A stretch of 64,000 nt of DNA from Methylobacterium sp. E-065 (GTDB lineage Bacteria > Pseudomonadota > Alphaproteobacteria > Rhizobiales > Beijerinckiaceae), in NCBI RefSeq assembly GCF_022829605.1, contig NZ_JAKSYD010000296.1, positions 98,250 through 162,249 on the forward strand, in the 5' to 3' direction. The translations under genes were made by a program, and so were the position numbers. A model generated the notes under the pieces. That model saw nothing but the letters and a program-made list of their open reading frames with translations, was not told the DNA's origin and made no database searches. The first letter of the stretch is position 1, and each line of letters opens with the position of its first letter. Positions 1-7,864 of this stretch are shown here, one piece after another.

Positions 1-60
1 GGCATCTTGGCCCGGCCCGCCCGCATCCCCATTCTGACGAATCCGATCGCTCCAACGAAA

Positions 61-78
61 CCGCCGGCCGCCCGGCGG
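61..78. other. Inverted repeat upstream of hflX
   Basis: A perfect 7-base inverted repeat (CCGCCGG / CCGGCGG, 4-base loop) lies 13 bases before the hflX start codon. There is no T-run, so it is more likely an mRNA stem-loop or an intercistronic hairpin than a strong terminator. In many proteobacteria hflX follows hfq. The upstream gene is outside the window, and bases 1-91 contain no visible coding region. Confidence 0.4.
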
Positions 79-91
79 CGCTAAAGGCCGT

Positions 92-1504
92 ATGACCGAA
101 ACGCTGACCTCCGGCGAAGCCCGCCTCCAGGCGCAGGCCGCCCCCGAGGGCGAGATCGCCGCGGCGACCCACACCCTGGTGATCGGCCCCTATCTGGCGC
201 GCGGCGCCTACGGGCCCGGCCCGGGGCAGGCCGCGCCCACCCGCTCCGTGGAAGCCCGCCTCGACGAGGCCACCGGGCTCGCCGCCGCGATCGAACTCGA
301 CGTGCTCGAGAGCCTCGCGATCAGCCTGCCGCGGATCCGCCCCTCGACCTATCTCGGCAAGGGCCGGGTCGAGGAGATCGCCGGCCTGATCCGCGCCCGC
401 GAGATCGGCCTCGTGGTGATGGATTGCGCCCTGTCGCCGGTGCAGCAGCGCAACCTGGAAAAGGCCTGGGGCGCCAAGGTCATCGACCGCACCGGCCTGA
501 TCCTGGAGATTTTTGGGCGGCGCGCCTCCACGCGGGAGGGCACGCTCCAAGTGGAACACGCCCACCTCGCGTATCAAAAATCCCGGCTCGTCCGGTCCTG
601 GACCCACTTGGAGCGGCAGCGCGGCGGCTTCGGCTTCCTCGGCGGCCCCGGCGAGACCCAGATCGAGGCCGATCGGCGCATGATCCAGGAGCGCATGACC
701 CGGATCGAGCGCGACCTCGACGCGGTGGTGCGGACCCGTGGCCTGCACCGCCAGAGCCGGGCGCGGGTGCCGTACCCGATCGTGGCGCTGGTCGGCTACA
801 CCAATGCCGGCAAGTCGAGCCTGTTCAACACGCTGACCCAGGCCGAGGTCACCGCCAAGGACATGCTGTTCGCCACCCTCGATCCCACCGCCCGGGCGAC
901 CAAGCTGCCCCACGGCGAGACCGTGATCCTGTCCGACACGGTCGGTTTCATCTCCGACCTGCCGACCGCGCTGATCGCGGCCTTCCGGGCGACCCTGGAG
1001 GACGCCATCGAGGCCGACGTGCTGCTCCACGTGCGCGACGTCTCCCACGTCGATTCCGAGGCCCAGGCCGAGGATGTCGGCGACGTGCTGCGCGAACTCG
1101 GCATCGAGACCAGCGCCGACCGGATCATCGAGGTCTGGAACAAGGCCGACCTGCTCGACGACGACGAGCGCACCCGGCTCCTGAACCTCAGCGGCCAGGC
1201 CAAGACCCGCAACGACCGCGACAGCACCGCGCCGGTTCTGGTCTCGGCGCTGACCGGGGAGGGGCTGTCGGCGCTGACCAGCCGGATCGAGGCGCGGATC
1301 GGGCGCAACCGCGCGAGCTTCGCGGTGGCGCTGCCGCCGGAGGACGGGGCGGCGCTGAACTGGCTCTACGAGAACGCCGAGATTCTGGACCGCCGGTCGG
1401 AGGCCGACGGCACCCTGCATCTGGCGGTGCGGATCGCCCCCGAGAAGGAGCCGCGCTTCCTCAACCGGTTCACGGCCGCGCGGCGCCTCGGCCGGGGCGG
1501 CTGA
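92..1504 (+). CDS. hflX: GTPase HflX
   Basis: This 470-residue cytoplasmic GTPase belongs to the HflX family, which binds the 50S ribosomal subunit and is known in other bacteria to split stalled ribosomes. The N-terminal HflX domain (about 40-225) contains the characteristic ERQRGGFGFLGGPGETQIE-type segment before the G domain. The G domain shows G1 GYTNAGKS (235-242), G3 DTVGF (about 282-286) and G4 NKAD (about 350-353). The length is normal for the alphaproteobacterial form. Its stop codon overlaps the next start by one base (TGATG), so the downstream cyclase is probably co-transcribed and coupled. The ATG at 92 is the first in-frame start. Confidence 0.96.
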   Translation: MTETLTSGEARLQAQAAPEGEIAAATHTLVIGPYLARGAYGPGPGQAAPTRSVEARLDEATGLAAAIELDVLESLAISLPRIRPSTYLGKGRVEEIAGLIRAREIGLVVMDCALSPVQQRNLEKAWGAKVIDRTGLILEIFGRRASTREGTLQVEHAHLAYQKSRLVRSWTHLERQRGGFGFLGGPGETQIEADRRMIQERMTRIERDLDAVVRTRGLHRQSRARVPYPIVALVGYTNAGKSSLFNTLTQAEVTAKDMLFATLDPTARATKLPHGETVILSDTVGFISDLPTALIAAFRATLEDAIEADVLLHVRDVSHVDSEAQAEDVGDVLRELGIETSADRIIEVWNKADLLDDDERTRLLNLSGQAKTRNDRDSTAPVLVSALTGEGLSALTSRIEARIGRNRASFAVALPPEDGAALNWLYENAEILDRRSEADGTLHLAVRIAPEKEPRFLNRFTAARRLGRGG

Positions 1505-2892
1505 TGGCCTCAGGCCGCGCCGGCAACCCGCCGCTCCCCGGCCTGCGGACGGCGCGGCCCCCGGTCGCGCACCGCCCGGTGCCGCCGGATCAGGACGAGG
1601 ACGCGGTGCTGCGGGCCATGCAGGCCGGAGGCGGCGTCCGTCTGCTCGGCCTGCGCATCGTGATCGTGCTGGTGCTGCTGATGGCGGCCCAGGCCTATGA
1701 CGGCTCGCTGCACGCCCTGAGCCACTGGTTCATCCTCGCCCTCTACGGCCTGGGCACGGTCTGGTTCGGGCTGCGCGAGCGGGGCGGCGGGCCGGCGGCG
1801 GCGGCCTATAGCTGGGCCGGCACCGGGCTCAATGCGGGGCTCGCCGTCTACGTGCTGATCGAGCACATGCTGGCCGGCGGCGGGGCCGGCCTCGGCGCCG
1901 ACGCGGTGAGCCGCCTCCCGGCCTTCCTGCTCCTGCTCCAGACCGGCCTGAGCATGCGGGTGGCCCAGACCGTGGTGTTCTGCGGCGTCGTCATCGCCTG
2001 CTGGAGCGCGACGTTCCTGATCGGGCTGGCGGATCCGGAGCTGTTCCCGAACGCGGAGACGTTTCCGACCGCGCAGCTCACGGGGCTGGCCACCTTCGCG
2101 GCGGCGGGCCTGCTGGTGGTGGACGGGGTGGTTCGCCTGCGCGCCGCGGTGGCGCGGGCCCTGCGCATGGAGCACGAGCGGACCCTGCTGGCGCGCTTCG
2201 TGCCCGATGCGGTCGCCCTCGATCTCTCGGCCGAGGGCGGCGATTCCGCGCTGGGCGTCCACCGGCGCCACGCCTGCCTGATGATCCTCGACATCCGCGG
2301 CTTCTCCCGGCTCTCGGGCGATCACCCGCCCGAGACCATGGTGCTGGCGCTGCTCGCCGTGCGGGCGGCCGCGCAGGCGGCGGTGGCCGAGGCGGGCGGC
2401 CTCGTGGACAAGTATATCGGCGACGCGGTGCTGGTGCAGTTCGTGGTCGGCTCACCCGACGCGCAGGCGCGGGCGGCTTTGGCCTGCGCCTGCGCGCTCC
2501 GCCACCGGATCGCGGATCTCAACGCGGCACGGGCGGCCAAGGGGCTGTTCACGCTCCGGGTCGTGGTCGCCCTGCACGCGGGCGACCTGCTGGTCGGGGT
2601 GTTCGACGACGGGGTCCGGGCCGAATACACGGTGCTGGGCCCGGCCATGAACGCCCTGTCGCGGATCGAGGCCCAGGCCAAGGCGGCCGACCTCGATCTC
2701 GCCGCCTCGGGGGATTTTTTGGATCTTTTACGGGGGGCGCTGCCGGAGGGGATCCGGGCGCTTCCGGTGCCGGGGGCGGTGCTGCCCGAGGGGCTCACCC
2801 TGTTCGCCGTGGCGGCGGAGCCGGATCCCGATCCGACCCGCCCGCGCTTGCGGATCCCGACATCGGGTCCGGCCGCACCGGCCCAGGGCTGA
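1504..2892 (+). CDS. Membrane-bound class III adenylate/guanylate cyclase
   Basis: This 462-residue protein has about five or six hydrophobic segments in residues 40-220 followed by a C-terminal class III nucleotide cyclase domain. The metal-binding aspartates are visible as D263 (LDIRGFS) and D307 (DKYIGDAV). K303 and T376 (EYTVLG) sit at the purine-recognition positions. N383 and R387 (MNALSR) match the transition-state Asn and Arg. All key residues are present, so the enzyme is predicted to be active and to make cAMP, although cGMP cannot be excluded. The ATG at 1504 overlaps the hflX stop by one base; longer readings of this frame run inside hflX and are artefacts. The membrane part resembles no sensor domain I can name. 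Confidence 0.9.
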   Translation: MASGRAGNPPLPGLRTARPPVAHRPVPPDQDEDAVLRAMQAGGGVRLLGLRIVIVLVLLMAAQAYDGSLHALSHWFILALYGLGTVWFGLRERGGGPAAAAYSWAGTGLNAGLAVYVLIEHMLAGGGAGLGADAVSRLPAFLLLLQTGLSMRVAQTVVFCGVVIACWSATFLIGLADPELFPNAETFPTAQLTGLATFAAAGLLVVDGVVRLRAAVARALRMEHERTLLARFVPDAVALDLSAEGGDSALGVHRRHACLMILDIRGFSRLSGDHPPETMVLALLAVRAAAQAAVAEAGGLVDKYIGDAVLVQFVVGSPDAQARAALACACALRHRIADLNAARAAKGLFTLRVVVALHAGDLLVGVFDDGVRAEYTVLGPAMNALSRIEAQAKAADLDLAASGDFLDLLRGALPEGIRALPVPGAVLPEGLTLFAVAAEPDPDPTRPRLRIPTSGPAAPAQG

Positions 2893-2957
2893 GCGCGGGG
2901 CCCCGCTCCCGTGGGGGCCTGCAGATCCACATGTCGGCCGCCGACGATAGCCGCGTG

Positions 2958-3166
2958 TGCATCCCCTCGCCCCGCTTGCGGGGAGAGGGCTCCGGTGACT
3001 TTGTCGTCACCGGAGCGAGGCGGCAGCCGAAGGTTAGGGGGCGGTTGAGGACGAGACTCCTCCGGAATCGCCCCCTCACCGCCGCTCCGGCTTCGCCTGC
3101 GCTTCCCGCATGGACGACGAGGTCCATGCGGGCCTCTCCCCGCACGCGGGGAGAGGGGGAAGGCCG
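2958..3166. repeat. Composite palindromic intergenic repeat
   Basis: This stretch of about 210 bases lies in the gene-free interval 2893-3350. Each end is itself a hairpin: CCCCGCTTGCGGGG near 2973 and CCCCGCACGCGGGG near 3147. The two ends are inverted copies of each other around a GC-rich middle containing CTCCGGTGAC/GTCACCGGAG. Elements with CCTCTCCCCGC...GCGGGGAGAGG ends are scattered between genes in many Rhizobiales. A short reading frame through it (2931-3215) is not a credible protein. Nothing else is seen in the interval. Confidence 0.7.
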
Positions 3167-3350
3167 CGCCCTGCCGCCTACGTCGCGATCCGCTGGCGCT
3201 GTGTGGCTCCCGTAGCCCACCCGAGCGCGGCGAAGCCGGCCCCCACCGCCATCGCCTGAGCCGCCCTGCGCCATGACGCCCGCCACCGGAACCGGGCGGA
3301 GTCTAATCCGTTCGGTCGTCGCGGCGCAGCGTCGCGGAGAACGGGACCCC

Positions 3351-3581
3351 ATGAACAAGCTCATCCTCGGCGCGACGCTCGCGCTCGGCCTCACCCTCGG
3401 CGCCGCCAGCCCGACCCTGGCGGCCCCCGGCGACGGCCTCGACCGCAACGCCGCCGCCACGGGCAACAGCAATATGGCCGGCATGCACCGCAACGCCCGG
3501 ATGCAGTCGCGGATGATGCGCCACCGCATGATGCACCGGCACCACCACCGCCACCACATGATGCGCCGTCATATGCGCTGA
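3351..3581 (+). CDS. Small secreted Met/His/Arg-rich protein
   Basis: This is a 76-residue protein of unknown function. Residues 1-24 form a clear Sec signal peptide (MNKLILGATLALGLTLG, then ASPTLAAP), with cleavage likely after the first TLA. The mature part is short, and its last 35 residues consist almost entirely of Met, His and Arg, including a run of three His, giving a strongly basic, metal-ligand-rich tail. Binding of copper, nickel or zinc in the periplasm is plausible but is inference only. A ribosome-binding sequence (GGAGA) lies about 11 bases before the ATG at 3351; an earlier in-frame ATG at 3273 would destroy the signal peptide. It stands alone between two repeat regions. Confidence 0.75.
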   Translation: MNKLILGATLALGLTLGAASPTLAAPGDGLDRNAAATGNSNMAGMHRNARMQSRMMRHRMMHRHHHRHHMMRRHMR

Positions 3582-3594
3582 GCATTGCGTTCGT

Positions 3595-3736
3595 CGGTTC
3601 GAGCAGTCCCAGAGCCTGTTCGAACCGAGGATCCTGGGTTTCCAAAGGGCCATGCCCTTTGGCGGGTTCTTAGGGCGGAGCCCTGAGACGGCCTCCAGGG
3701 CTCCGCCCTGGACCCGCGAAAGGTCTCGACCTTTCG
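3595..3736. repeat. Cluster of four inverted repeats between genes
   Basis: Four stem-loops follow each other. The arms are CGGTTCGA/TCGAACCG (3595-3602 with 3620-3627), CCAAAGGGC/GCCCTTTGG (3642-3650 with 3654-3662), AGGGCGGAGCCCT/AGGGCTCCGCCCT (3672-3684 with 3697-3709) and CGAAAGGTC/GACCTTTCG (3717-3725 with 3728-3736). All arms are perfect. This is a composite intergenic element of the type common in Methylobacterium, and it may also end transcription of the preceding small gene. Confidence 0.7.
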
Positions 3737-3864
3737 AAACCGGAACTGGCACCGTCCGCACGACACCGGGCGCGCCCGTCAATGCGGGTGCCGGACGGCG
3801 CACCTTCTGCTACGCCCCCGGTCTCGAGCCCCCACCCAAGCGGGGGCCGCACCGCGAGGATGGG

Positions 3865-4755
3865 ATGCTGGGATCGGGACGGTTGGGGCGGTTCGCCCTG
3901 GGATGCCTCGCGGCGCTCGCCGCCATCGCCCCCGCGCAGGCCCAGACCAAGCCGGTCCCACCCCTGGTCTTCACCGGCATCCCCGATCAGGACGAGAGCC
4001 GCCTCGTCGAGCGCTTCGGCAAGGTCGCTGCCGACCTGGAGTCCAAGCTCGGCGTGCCGGTGCGCTACCTTCCGGTGAAGAGCTACCCGGCGGCGGTCAC
4101 CGCCTTCACCAACGGGCAGGTGCAGCTCGCGTGGTTCGGCGGCTTCACCGGGGTCCAGGCCCGCAAGGCCGTGCCGGGCGCCCAGGCGATCGCGCAGGGC
4201 GCCGAGGACGCGGCGTTCAAGACCTACCTCATCGCCAATGCCGCCACCGGGCTGAAGCCCGACACGGAATTTCCGAAGGCCATCGCGGACAAGACCTTCA
4301 CGTTCGGCGCCCGCGCCTCGACCTCCGGGCGGCTGATGCCGGAATACTTCATCCGGCAGGCTTTTCCGGGGAAGAGCCCCGAGCAGGTTTTTGCCCGGGT
4401 CGGCTTCTCGGGCGATCACAGCCGCACCATCCAGCTGGTCCAGTCCGGCGCCTTCGCGGTCGGCGCCGTCGACTACTCGGTCTGGGACCTCGACACCAAG
4501 GCCGGCAAGGTCGACCCCAAGGCGGTCTCGGTGATCTGGGAGAGCCCGCCCTTCCCCGATTACCAGTGGACCGTCCGGGGCGACGTGGACCAGATCTACG
4601 GGGCGGGCTTCACCGAGCGGCTGCGGGCGGCGCTCACCGGCATCACCGATCCGGCGATCCTGGAGCCGTTCGGGCGCTCCAAGTTCATCCCGGTGACCAA
4701 TGCCGCCTACGCGCCCCTGGTCGAGGTCGGCCGGTCCACCGGCCTGCTGGACTGA
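3865..4755 (+). CDS. ABC transporter periplasmic binding protein, PhnD/selenate-type
   Basis: This 296-residue protein has an N-terminal signal peptide (GCLAALAAIAPAQAQ, cleavage near residue 27). The remainder resembles the phosphonate/phosphite-binding PhnD fold, in particular the subgroup annotated as putative selenate ABC transporter binding protein. Typical segments are FTGIPDQDE, VPVKSYPAAVTAF, QLAWFGG and FGARASTSGR. The ATG at 3865 follows GAGGA at 3856-3860 and gives a proper signal peptide; the frame is open back to 3652, but that extension is repeat DNA. The gene lies 5 bases upstream of an ABC ATPase gene. The oxyanion specificity (phosphonate, phosphite, selenate) cannot be decided from sequence. 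Confidence 0.85.
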   Translation: MLGSGRLGRFALGCLAALAAIAPAQAQTKPVPPLVFTGIPDQDESRLVERFGKVAADLESKLGVPVRYLPVKSYPAAVTAFTNGQVQLAWFGGFTGVQARKAVPGAQAIAQGAEDAAFKTYLIANAATGLKPDTEFPKAIADKTFTFGARASTSGRLMPEYFIRQAFPGKSPEQVFARVGFSGDHSRTIQLVQSGAFAVGAVDYSVWDLDTKAGKVDPKAVSVIWESPPFPDYQWTVRGDVDQIYGAGFTERLRAALTGITDPAILEPFGRSKFIPVTNAAYAPLVEVGRSTGLLD

Positions 4756-4760
4756 ACCGC

Positions 4761-5429
4761 GTGGCGGGCAGCCCGGTCCTCGTCCTCGACAACGCCTCTG
4801 CGGCCTATGACGGGCGCCCGGTTCTGCCGGGTATCGACCTGACGGTGCGGGCGGGCGAGCGGGTCGCGCTGATGGGCCGCTCGGGGGCCGGCAAGTCGAC
4901 CCTGATCGGCCTGATCCACGGGCAGGCCCCCAACCGGGTGGCCCTGGTGCCCCAGGCCGCCGCCCTGGTGCGCCCGCTCTCGGTGTTCCACAACGTCTAT
5001 ATGGGCCGCCTCGACCGGCGCTCGACCCTCCACAACCTGCGCAATCTGGTCCGGCCGGCACGCGCCGACGTCGCAGACGTCGAAACCATCCTCGACCGGG
5101 TCGGGCTGGCGGACCGGCTCTGGGCGAAGGCCGGGGAATTGTCGGGCGGCCAGCAGCAGCGCGTCTCGGTGGCCCGCGCCCTCTACAACGGACGGCCCAT
5201 TCTGGTGGGCGACGAGCCGGTCTCGGCGCTCGACCGCCAGCAGGGCGGCCGGATCCTCGCCGAGCTGGCCCGGAGTCACGAGACCCTGATCCTGGCGCTC
5301 CACGACGTCGCGCTGGCGCTGGCCCATACCGACCGGATCGTGGTGCTGGAGGCGGGCCGGATCGTCCTCGACGCGCCGGTGAAGGATTGTGATCCGGCGC
5401 GGCTCAAGCCCTTCTACGCGGCGGCCTGA
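4761..5429 (+). CDS. ABC transporter ATP-binding protein, PhnC-like
   Basis: This 222-residue ATPase subunit starts at GTG 4761, 5 bases after the binding-protein stop. It has Walker A GRSGAGKST (near 40), the signature LSGGQQQR (near 130), Walker B ILVGDEPVSALD, and the switch histidine in ALHD. It is presumed to energise uptake of the ligand captured by the preceding binding protein. It is slightly short for PhnC-type ATPases (about 250 residues), with a shortened Q-loop region (IHGQAPNRVALVPQ). No permease gene follows: the next gene is on the other strand, so the membrane subunit must be encoded elsewhere or has been lost. Confidence 0.88.
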   Translation: MAGSPVLVLDNASAAYDGRPVLPGIDLTVRAGERVALMGRSGAGKSTLIGLIHGQAPNRVALVPQAAALVRPLSVFHNVYMGRLDRRSTLHNLRNLVRPARADVADVETILDRVGLADRLWAKAGELSGGQQQRVSVARALYNGRPILVGDEPVSALDRQQGGRILAELARSHETLILALHDVALALAHTDRIVVLEAGRIVLDAPVKDCDPARLKPFYAAA

Positions 5430-5446
5430 TCCGGGTCTGCGCGGCC

Positions 5447-5487
5447 TGCTTCGCGATCGCGTCGGACGGGTGCTTCGCGATCGCGTC
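5447..5487. repeat. 17-bp direct repeat with AsiSI-like palindrome
   Basis: The sequence TGCTTCGCGATCGCGTC occurs at 5447-5463 and again at 5471-5487. Each copy contains the palindrome CGCGATCGCG. The pair sits between the convergent ends of the ABC ATPase gene and the small gene on the minus strand, and the second copy touches the stop codon of the latter. Confidence 0.7.
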
Positions 5488-5719
5488 AGGGTCTGGCGCC
5501 GCGCTCACGCACCTGTTCGGCCTGCAGGGCGTTGAGATAGCCGGTCAGCCGCCCGCTCACCGCCGGATCGGCGCATTGCACCCAGAGCGGCGCCGGCAGG
5601 GCCCGGACGGGCAGGCGCAGCAGGAACGCCTCGGCCGACAGGGCCGCCTCCCGCTCGGAGCCGGCGGCCAGCAGGCGCGCCCCCGCCTTCGTGCCGATCA
5701 GGATCGCGATCGTGGCCAT
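5486..5719 (-). CDS. Hypothetical protein, 77 residues
   Basis: This is a small protein with a hydrophobic start (ATIAILIGTKAGARLLAAG) and a mostly helical, Ala/Leu-rich remainder. No family is recognised. It lies 74 bases downstream of the glycosyltransferase gene on the same strand and could be the last gene of that transcription unit. The N-terminal segment is not long enough to be a confident membrane anchor. Coding evidence is the in-frame ATG at 5719 and composition like its neighbours; confidence is moderate. Confidence 0.5.
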   Translation of the reverse strand: MATIAILIGTKAGARLLAAGSEREAALSAEAFLLRLPVRALPAPLWVQCADPAVSGRLTGYLNALQAEQVRERGARP

Positions 5720-5793
5720 GATGACGATCCAGGGTTGATGAGACACAGCAAGACGACAACGACGCGGATGCGCGAAGCGTTGCGCCGGCGTCG

Positions 5794-7752
5794 TCAGCGC
5801 ATCGCATGCCGGGTTTGCCGGGCGCCGGCTTGCGCGTGGAGCCGCAGAGGACCGCGTTGCGAGGTGCGCGCCAAGCCGTGCGGCGTCTTGTTCCAGTGCT
5901 CCGGGGCGCGGACCAGTTCGACCAGCGCCAGCCAAGCCGCCACGCTGACCAGCAGGAAGTAGACCGGCATCCCCAGGGCGTACGGGGCGAAATTGCCCCA
6001 GCGGCGGCGGATGCAGCCGCGCAGGGCGGGGAGGATGAGGGCCCCGAGCCCGGTCCCAAGCAGGGTGATGGCGAGCCCCGTGTCGAGATTGTCCAGGAAG
6101 CGGGGAGCGACCGGGATCTCGCGGACGAGAAAGGACCAGATCGCCGCCGCGAGACAGCCCGGGTAGACCAAGGCCGAGACCACCGTGCCGGGGACCAGGG
6201 CCGTGGCGCAGAGCGTCTCCAGCGCGCCGAGGCGGCGCGCATTGGCGAGCGGGCTGCGCCCATGGGCGAGGCTCGTCTGCGTGAGGCCCTTGAGCCAGCG
6301 GATGCGCTGGCCGAGCCACGGCCTGAACCGATTGGGCGCCTCCTCGGTGGTGGCACTCGGCAGATCGCCGACCGTGTAGCCCGCGAGCGCCAGTCGCATC
6401 CCGAGATCGGCATCCTCGGTGACATTGTGGGCATTCCAGCCGCCCAGGTCCCGCAGCACCCGGACGCGCAGGTGCATCGAGGTGCCGCCGAGCGGGACCG
6501 GCAGCCGGCACCGTGCGAGCGCCGGGTTCAGAACGTCGAACAGACCGGCATATTCCACGGCATAGGCGCGGGTGAGCCAGCAATCGTCGGCATTGTCGAT
6601 CACGAGCCGCCCCTGGAGGCAGGCAGTGTGCTGGGGCAGGCGCGCGAACAGCGCGGCGGACAGGCGCAATTGCCCGGGATCCGGATCGTCCTCCGCGTCG
6701 TAGACCGTGAGCAGCTCTCCCCGGGCCAGCGGCAGGCCGACATTGAGCGCCTGCGGCTTGGTGCGCGGGCCGCCCGGCGGCACCACGATCACCTCGAACC
6801 GGGCGGGCAGGGGGATCCGGGCGAGCATCGCCCGCATCCCCAGATCGTCGGCCTCGATCAGCAGCTTGATGTCCAGCTTGGCCGGGGGATAATCGAGCGC
6901 CGCCAGTGCCCGCAGCAGCGCCTGAACCACCGCGGTCTCTCGGTAGAGGGGCACCAGGACGGTGTAGACCGGCAGGGCGGAATCGCTGAGGGGCGGCACC
7001 GCAGCCGTGATCGGCGCTGCAATCGCCAGGGCTGCAAGGCGGACGGTCGTCATGGCCAGGAACAGGCTCTGCACGATCAGCCCCACGCCGCGGGCGAGCG
7101 GCGCCGGAAGCGCGGCCCAGAGGGAGAGCCCCGCGGTGAGCGTGAGGGCCAGGACCAGCAACCACCAGACGGCCGACTCGTGCGCGTTCGCCTGCCCGGG
7201 CGCGTGCCACGCCCGATCCTGCGCGGCGTAATCCGCCACCTGCTTCGGGATCGCGGCGAACACAGCCTCGCGCAGGTGGGTCGGGCTGGTGATGGCCACC
7301 GGGCCGATCCGGCGTGGGCTGCCGAGCAGGCTCGCGATGATCTGGCCGCGCGGTGCCACCACCCAGGGCACCACCGAGCCGGATGCCAGCGGCGCGAGAC
7401 CGGTGACCAGACTCTCGGGAAAGCGCAGGCCCGGACCGAACCGGATCGGGCCGGCCAAATAGGGGGCCCCGAGCGCCCGGGCGAGGGCGCGGTAATACGC
7501 CGCCTCCTCCATCAGGCCGGCATTCAGCAGCGCAGTCGCCGCATCCGTGCCGGCCTTGGCCGCGTCGGCGGCGGCCCGGATCAGCACCCGGCACTCCACG
7601 CCCTCCGCCAGCAGGAAGGCGATCTCCGGCGGCAGGCCGCCCGGCCCTGCCGACGAGCGCTGGAACGGCACGCCACGCTCCCCCGGTGGCCCCCGGACGT
7701 GATAGGGACGGCGGGTGAGCCAGTCCCTGTCCCCACGCTCCGATCGGAGCAC
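5794..7752 (-). CDS. Membrane glycosyltransferase (GT2) with N-terminal GspE_N-like domain
   Basis: This protein of about 652 residues combines an N-terminal domain resembling the N domain of GspE/PilB (about 40-180), a pair of hydrophobic segments, and a processive GT2 domain. The GT2 motifs are present: EADD, DAEDDPDP (the DxD metal site), TEDADLG (catalytic base) and QRIRWLKG (QxxRW). Several C-terminal membrane spans follow. The layout resembles phage N4 adsorption protein B (NfrB) and related exopolysaccharide synthases. It probably polymerises and exports an unknown polysaccharide across the inner membrane. The start is uncertain: GTG 7752 is preceded by a GAGAGG motif, while the frame is open to 7935. 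The first 110 bases of the 7752 version overlap nothing. Confidence 0.85.
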   Translation of the reverse strand: MLRSERGDRDWLTRRPYHVRGPPGERGVPFQRSSAGPGGLPPEIAFLLAEGVECRVLIRAAADAAKAGTDAATALLNAGLMEEAAYYRALARALGAPYLAGPIRFGPGLRFPESLVTGLAPLASGSVVPWVVAPRGQIIASLLGSPRRIGPVAITSPTHLREAVFAAIPKQVADYAAQDRAWHAPGQANAHESAVWWLLVLALTLTAGLSLWAALPAPLARGVGLIVQSLFLAMTTVRLAALAIAAPITAAVPPLSDSALPVYTVLVPLYRETAVVQALLRALAALDYPPAKLDIKLLIEADDLGMRAMLARIPLPARFEVIVVPPGGPRTKPQALNVGLPLARGELLTVYDAEDDPDPGQLRLSAALFARLPQHTACLQGRLVIDNADDCWLTRAYAVEYAGLFDVLNPALARCRLPVPLGGTSMHLRVRVLRDLGGWNAHNVTEDADLGMRLALAGYTVGDLPSATTEEAPNRFRPWLGQRIRWLKGLTQTSLAHGRSPLANARRLGALETLCATALVPGTVVSALVYPGCLAAAIWSFLVREIPVAPRFLDNLDTGLAITLLGTGLGALILPALRGCIRRRWGNFAPYALGMPVYFLLVSVAAWLALVELVRAPEHWNKTPHGLARTSQRGPLRLHAQAGARQTRHAMR

Positions 7753-7864
7753 AGCCCACCTCTCGGAAGCGCCCACGGGAGTGGCGCGCTCAGAGGCAGC
7801 TCTAAACCCCTGTTTAGGCCCGCTCTCTTGCGCTGACCTTGCGTCCCTGCCGGGGAACGCCGGC

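Noticed and set aside
424..1503. Long plus-strand frame that would extend the cyclase upstream by 360 residues
   Set aside because: It runs inside hflX in another frame, is Arg/Pro-rich and has no domain; the cyclase starts at 1504.
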